Shown here: piece after piece, positions 60,674-64,000 of the stretch | How the letters are laid out: each line of letters starts with the position of its first letter | Numbering within the stretch: position 1 is the stretch's first letter | From: Paraburkholderia sp. BL9I2N2 | GTDB lineage: Bacteria; Pseudomonadota; Gammaproteobacteria; Burkholderiales; Burkholderiaceae | Assembly (NCBI RefSeq): GCF_004339745.1 | Contig: NZ_SMGP01000001.1 | Coordinates: forward strand, 2,046,001-2,110,000 | Direction: 5' to 3' | DNA length: 64,000 bases | Notes under the pieces: model-generated | Databases searched by the model: none | What the model saw: only the letters and a program-made list of their open reading frames with translations | What the model was told of the DNA's origin: nothing | Program-made: the position numbers and the translations under genes

Positions 60674-61348
60674 TCATCCCGCCGTCGTCTTCTTCACGAA
60701 CGCGCTCACCACAGCCTCCAGTTCCTTCGTGATCGATGTCATCACGCCGGCCACCACGGCGAACTCGCGGCCGGTCACATGCGCGCGGCTCGCCACGATC
60801 TGACCGTTGAACGAGACGATATGCGCTTCTTTCGCGATCGCCTTGATCCGCTCGATCAACTGCTGTTGCTCTTTTTTCTGCAAACGCGCTATACGCCGGC
60901 TTTCCTGTTCATAGACAGCCGTGACGCCGTGCAGATGCGTCAACAACGGATCGACGGAATCGATCAGCGCATTCAACGCATCGTCCGCGCGCGGTGAAGC
61001 GCGCCCGATCGCGTCCAACGCCGCCGAAGCCAGCGCGATGAAGTCCGCGATCTTCCTCGCGACATTGTCGCGGCCGTGAAATGCTTCGCGCAACGCTGGG
61101 GAAAACAGGCCGGGCAGACCATCGCGGCCCTGGGTCAGCACCGTGTGGCTGTCGGTAAATGTGTTCAGGGTATCGCGTGCGATCGCCAGCGCGCCGTCGA
61201 ACTGTTGAAACGCCAGCATCGCCTTCAACACGATGCGCTGCGAGAGCATCCGCTGACGCCCCGCCAGATTGATCAACGAGCTCAACACCTCGCTGGAGAC
61301 GTGCGCTTCGGACGGTGGTGCGTGAACCCGTTCTGTCGTGATGCTCAT
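60674..61348 (-). CDS. PilJ-type/nitrate-sensor-like domain protein
   Basis: 224-aa soluble protein beginning LINLAGRQRMLSQRIVLKAML (residues 25-45), the P-box-like segment of PilJ/NarX-type nitrate-sensing helices. No membrane helix, HAMP, kinase or methyl-accepting domain is visible, though the C-terminal half is a coiled-coil-like helix. It lies downstream of narK and the nitrate/sulfite reductase flavoprotein gene on the same strand, so a nitrate- or nitrite-related role is likely. Confidence 0.8.
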   Translation of the reverse strand: MSITTERVHAPPSEAHVSSEVLSSLINLAGRQRMLSQRIVLKAMLAFQQFDGALAIARDTLNTFTDSHTVLTQGRDGLPGLFSPALREAFHGRDNVARKIADFIALASAALDAIGRASPRADDALNALIDSVDPLLTHLHGVTAVYEQESRRIARLQKKEQQQLIERIKAIAKEAHIVSFNGQIVASRAHVTGREFAVVAGVMTSITKELEAVVSAFVKKTTAG

Positions 61349-61383
61349 GTCGACTTCTTTTTGATTTTGATCGGCCCCGTCGC

Positions 61384-61422
61384 GCGATCCGCGCCTCCAC
61401 TCAGCGTGGAGGCGCGGATCGC
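61384..61422 (-). terminator. Strong hairpin downstream of narK
   Basis: 17-bp perfect stem (61384-61400 with 61406-61422) and 5-nt loop, on the narK side of the gap before the PilJ-like gene. No T-tract. It may limit read-through from narK. Confidence 0.6.
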
Positions 61423-61424
61423 TC

Positions 61425-61512
61425 GCGTTACTGCGTTACTGCGTTACTGCGTTACTGCGTTACTGCGTTACTGCGTTACTGCGTTACTGCGTTACTGCAT
61501 TACTGCATTACT
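61425..61512. repeat. Octanucleotide tandem repeat (GCGTTACT)11 at the narK 3' end
   Basis: Nine perfect GCGTTACT units at 61425-61496 followed by two GCATTACT variants (61497-61512). The last unit contains the narK stop codon (61508-61510 on the minus strand). Such arrays are prone to slippage. It sits between narK and the hairpin, so copy changes would not alter the NarK protein upstream of the stop but may move the stop itself. Confidence 0.85.
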
Positions 61513-62875
61513 CCGTCGCGTGCGCGTGCATCACACCGGAGTGCATCGACCACGCCATCCACGGACGGCGCAGCGCGACGATCGCGACGAACGCGCATGC
61601 CGCCAGCGCGCCGAACGTCGCAAAGCCCATCTGATAGCTGCCCGTGCTTTCCTTCGCGATACCCATCACGACCGGCAGATAGAATCCGCCGATACCGCCC
61701 GCGGCGCCGACGATGCCCGACATCAAGCCCGTGCGGCCCGCCCAGCGATGCGGCACCAGCTGGAAGGTCGCGCCGTTGCCGAGACCGAAAGCCACATACA
61801 GGCACAGCAGCAGCGTGATGCCACCGGCCATCGCCGGCATGGCCGCGGCGAACACGAAGTCGCACAGCGAGATGATGGCGAGCAGGAAGGTCAGCGCGCG
61901 CACCCCAGACACCTTGTCGGCGATCAGGCCGCCGAGCGGACGCACCATTGCGCCGGTCGCGGCGAGCAATGCCATGAAGAGGCCCGCGTCGATCTTCGAG
62001 AGCTGATAGAGGTTGGTCAGGAGCAGCGACACATACGAGGACATGCCGACGAAACCACCGAACGTAATGCTGTACACCAGCATGATCGCCCACGTGTCAC
62101 GCTCGGCCAGCACCGCGCGATAGCGCTTGGGCAACACCGCGATCGCGAGCAGTGCACCGATCACCGGCAACAGCAGCACACCCGTCTTGCCGGAGCCGAA
62201 CATGCCGGCTTCGACCAGCAGCACCAGCACGATCAATCCGACCAGCGTCACCGCGAAGCTGCCGAATGCGCGCAGCACGCTGCCGGTTTTCACGCCGGAA
62301 TCGTTGGCCCAGAAATACAACGTGATCGCGGCAATCGCGAGCAACGGCAGTGCGCCGCCGGCCGCCATCTGCCAGCCAAAGTGCGTGGCCAGTTGCGGGA
62401 ACAGGAAGCCGTCGAGCACCGCGCCGATATTGCCGGCTGCGGCGAGACCCAACACGAGGCCCTGCACCTTCGGCGGATAGTTGCTGCCCGCCATCGGCAG
62501 CGCCACGGCGAAACTGGCACCGCCGACGCCGAGAAATACGCCGAGCACCAGCAGCACCGTGTACGACGGCACGGACGGCATCAACGGCAACACGATCGTC
62601 GGCACCGCCGACAGCAGCACGCCCATCAGCGCAATGCGCTTGCCGTGCGCGGATTGATACAGGTTGCCGAGCGTCACGCGCAGAATCGCGGCCGAGAGCA
62701 CCGGCACCGCGACCAGCAAACCTTGTTGCGCGGGCGTCATCGCGATGCTCTTGCTGATGAATGGCGCGAGCGGTCCATACAGGACCCAGACGGTAAAGCC
62801 AGTGTCGAAATAGAGGAAACACGCCACTAGCGCGCGCCAGTCCCCACTCTTTAGGGAGCTCATCACGTTTTTCAT
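61508..62875 (-). CDS. narK: NarK/NasA-type nitrate/nitrite transporter
   Basis: 455-aa MFS transporter of the nitrate-nitrite porter family, 12 helices. Signature sequences GGASFAVALPMAGSNYPPKVQG near residue 120 and GLGNGATFQLVPHRW near 365 are visible. It imports nitrate or exchanges it for nitrite. Downstream of the flavoprotein of an assimilatory reductase, so likely for nitrate assimilation. The stop lies in the octamer repeat tract. Confidence 0.92.
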   Translation of the reverse strand: MKNVMSSLKSGDWRALVACFLYFDTGFTVWVLYGPLAPFISKSIAMTPAQQGLLVAVPVLSAAILRVTLGNLYQSAHGKRIALMGVLLSAVPTIVLPLMPSVPSYTVLLVLGVFLGVGGASFAVALPMAGSNYPPKVQGLVLGLAAAGNIGAVLDGFLFPQLATHFGWQMAAGGALPLLAIAAITLYFWANDSGVKTGSVLRAFGSFAVTLVGLIVLVLLVEAGMFGSGKTGVLLLPVIGALLAIAVLPKRYRAVLAERDTWAIMLVYSITFGGFVGMSSYVSLLLTNLYQLSKIDAGLFMALLAATGAMVRPLGGLIADKVSGVRALTFLLAIISLCDFVFAAAMPAMAGGITLLLCLYVAFGLGNGATFQLVPHRWAGRTGLMSGIVGAAGGIGGFYLPVVMGIAKESTGSYQMGFATFGALAACAFVAIVALRRPWMAWSMHSGVMHAHATE

Positions 62876-63075
62876 CAGATATCCTCACAAAACTGATTTT
62901 TCGACTATCCGGCAGATCGCGCTACGCGCCACGCACCGGAATGATCACGATGTTGAAAACCGGCATAAACATGCAACCTCCATGCCATGTGGCTCCGTCT
63001 TTTGAAGCTGTACTGCGTACTCTTTGAAACCTTGAAGCGGCGAGCGTGTTCGTCGCGCTGACAACCCCGCGGCCA

Positions 63076-64000
63076 TCAATAAACGTCGCGTGCGTAGCGC
63101 TTTTCCTGCGCGAGACGGTTCACGTAGTCGAGGGCTTTTTCATCGCTCATGCCGCCGTGCTGCGCCACCACCTCCTTGAGCGCCGCGTCGACATCCTTCG
63201 CCATCCGGTTGGCGTCGCCGCATACGTAGAAATGCGCACCGTCTTCGAGCCATGACCACAATTGCGCACCCTGCTCGCGCATTCGGTCCTGCACATAGAC
63301 CTTGTCCGCCTGATCGCGCGAGAACGCGACATCGAGCCGGTTCAGCACGCCGCTGTCGCGCATCGATTCGAGTTCGTCGCGATAGTAGAAATCCGAGGCA
63401 GCGTGCTGCTCGCCGAAGAAGAGCCAGTTGCGCCCCGTGTCGCCGCGTGCACGCCGCTCGTGCAGAAAGCCGCGAAACGGTGCAACGCCGGTGCCGGGAC
63501 CGACCATGATCATCGGCGTGTCCGAACCATGAGGAGGACGAAAGTGTGCGGACTTCTGCACGAACACGGGCACGTTGACATCGCCCGCACGGTCGGCGAG
63601 AAACGTCGACGACACGCCTTTGCGATGACGCCGGCCATTGCTGTAGCGCACCGCGGCAACGGTCAGATGAACTTCGCCCGTGTGCGCCTTCGGGCTCGAC
63701 GCAATCGAATACAGACGCGGCTGCAAACGCTTGAGCAGGCCGGTCAATTCGGCTGCCGTGAGGCTCACTGGAAATTCATGCAAAACGTCGGCGATCTGCT
63801 GGCCCCACAACCATTGCTTGAGATCGGCCTTGCGCTCGGGCGACAGCAGATCGCGCAACGCCCCGTTGTTGCTGCGCGCGGCGACGAACGCGAGCAGATC
63901 CGGATTCGGGCGCGCGATCTCGTAGTGCTTGCCGAGTGCGTCGGCAAGACGCATCTCGCCGACGCCTGACACGTTCACCGCGGCATCCGCGTTCACGCCG
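63076..64000 (-). CDS. FAD/NADPH flavoprotein part of assimilatory nitrate or sulfite reductase (partial)
   Basis: Only the C-terminal ~307 residues lie in the window; the gene continues past 64000. The piece is the CPR/CysJ-type module: RLYSIASS for FAD, VGPGTGVAPFRGFL for NADPH, FFGEQHAASDFYYRDEL, and a C-terminal YARDVY aromatic residue stacking on flavin. In Burkholderiales such a module is usually the C-terminal half of a bifunctional nitrate reductase/sulfite reductase flavoprotein, which fits narK next to it. It hands electrons from NADPH to the missing catalytic part. Confidence 0.85.
   Translation of the reverse strand, partial: GVNADAAVNVSGVGEMRLADALGKHYEIARPNPDLLAFVAARSNNGALRDLLSPERKADLKQWLWGQQIADVLHEFPVSLTAAELTGLLKRLQPRLYSIASSPKAHTGEVHLTVAAVRYSNGRRHRKGVSSTFLADRAGDVNVPVFVQKSAHFRPPHGSDTPMIMVGPGTGVAPFRGFLHERRARGDTGRNWLFFGEQHAASDFYYRDELESMRDSGVLNRLDVAFSRDQADKVYVQDRMREQGAQLWSWLEDGAHFYVCGDANRMAKDVDAALKEVVAQHGGMSDEKALDYVNRLAQEKRYARDVY

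Overview
The window reads as chromosomal DNA of a Burkholderiales betaproteobacterium, most likely Paraburkholderia or Burkholderia. Support comes from the high GC content, a FabV-type enoyl-ACP reductase, two Burkholderia-type trimeric porins, an EmrA/EmrB/NodT-type tripartite pump next to MarR, and many LysR/AraC/GntR regulators beside small catabolic operons. I see no rRNA, tRNA, prophage, insertion sequence with a transposase, or CRISPR array.

Layout. 0.2-4.1 kb (minus strand): a flavin-dependent monooxygenase of the NtaA/SnaA/SoxA type, a solute-binding protein and two amino-acid-type ABC permeases, resembling sulfur-compound scavenging operons. 4.3-11.6 kb (plus): a tightly packed operon of a GntR/UTRA regulator, an AprA-like flavoprotein, an AprB-like 2[4Fe-4S] ferredoxin, a sulfonate/taurine/nitrate-type ABC transporter whose binding protein carries an extra NosL-like C-terminal domain, a HEAT-repeat protein and a DUF971 protein. 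This is the most unusual system in the window. 12.0-13.0 kb: an HD hydrolase and a small membrane protein. 13.4-18.4 kb (minus): marR, outer-membrane factor, emrA-like and emrB-like genes with three related candidate operators. 18.6-22.2 kb: azoreductase, cupin, amidase, lipoprotein and TetR. 22.4-30.6 kb: GH15 glycosidase, MFS transporter, PBP1A, FabV and TetR. 30.7-34.9 kb: small metabolic and regulatory genes. 35.0-38.5 kb: a glutamine-synthetase-like/aminotransferase/GntR locus. 38.7-41.0 kb: LysR, trans-aconitate methyltransferase and a hypothetical gene. 41.04-41.87 kb: a composite element bounded by long inverted repeats. 41.9-51.7 kb: an amine-utilisation region (porin, amino acid/amine permease, AraC, copper amine oxidase, MFS-like protein, aldehyde dehydrogenase, LysR). 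51.8-59.1 kb: an alcohol/sugar-acid catabolic operon (GMC dehydrogenase, enolase-superfamily enzyme, MFS, aldehyde dehydrogenase) divergent from a porin. 59.2-64 kb: ArsR/SRPBCC pair, MgtC, a nitrate-sensor-like protein, NarK, and the start-truncated flavoprotein of an assimilatory nitrate/sulfite reductase.

How genes work together. The first 12 kb looks devoted to uptake and oxidation or reduction of small organosulfur or similar oxyanion-type compounds (inference). In the amine region, a 28-bp motif made of two direct TTGGCGC repeats occurs both in front of the amine oxidase and, inverted, in front of the permease, which ties uptake and oxidation to the AraC-family gene lying between them. 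In the emr region, palindromes of the form CTGA-N4-TCAG lie before the outer-membrane gene and emrB, with a degenerate copy before marR. Several genes show homopolymer-linked anomalies at their 3' ends (emrA-like, second porin), and several intergenic regions carry degenerate tandem repeats.
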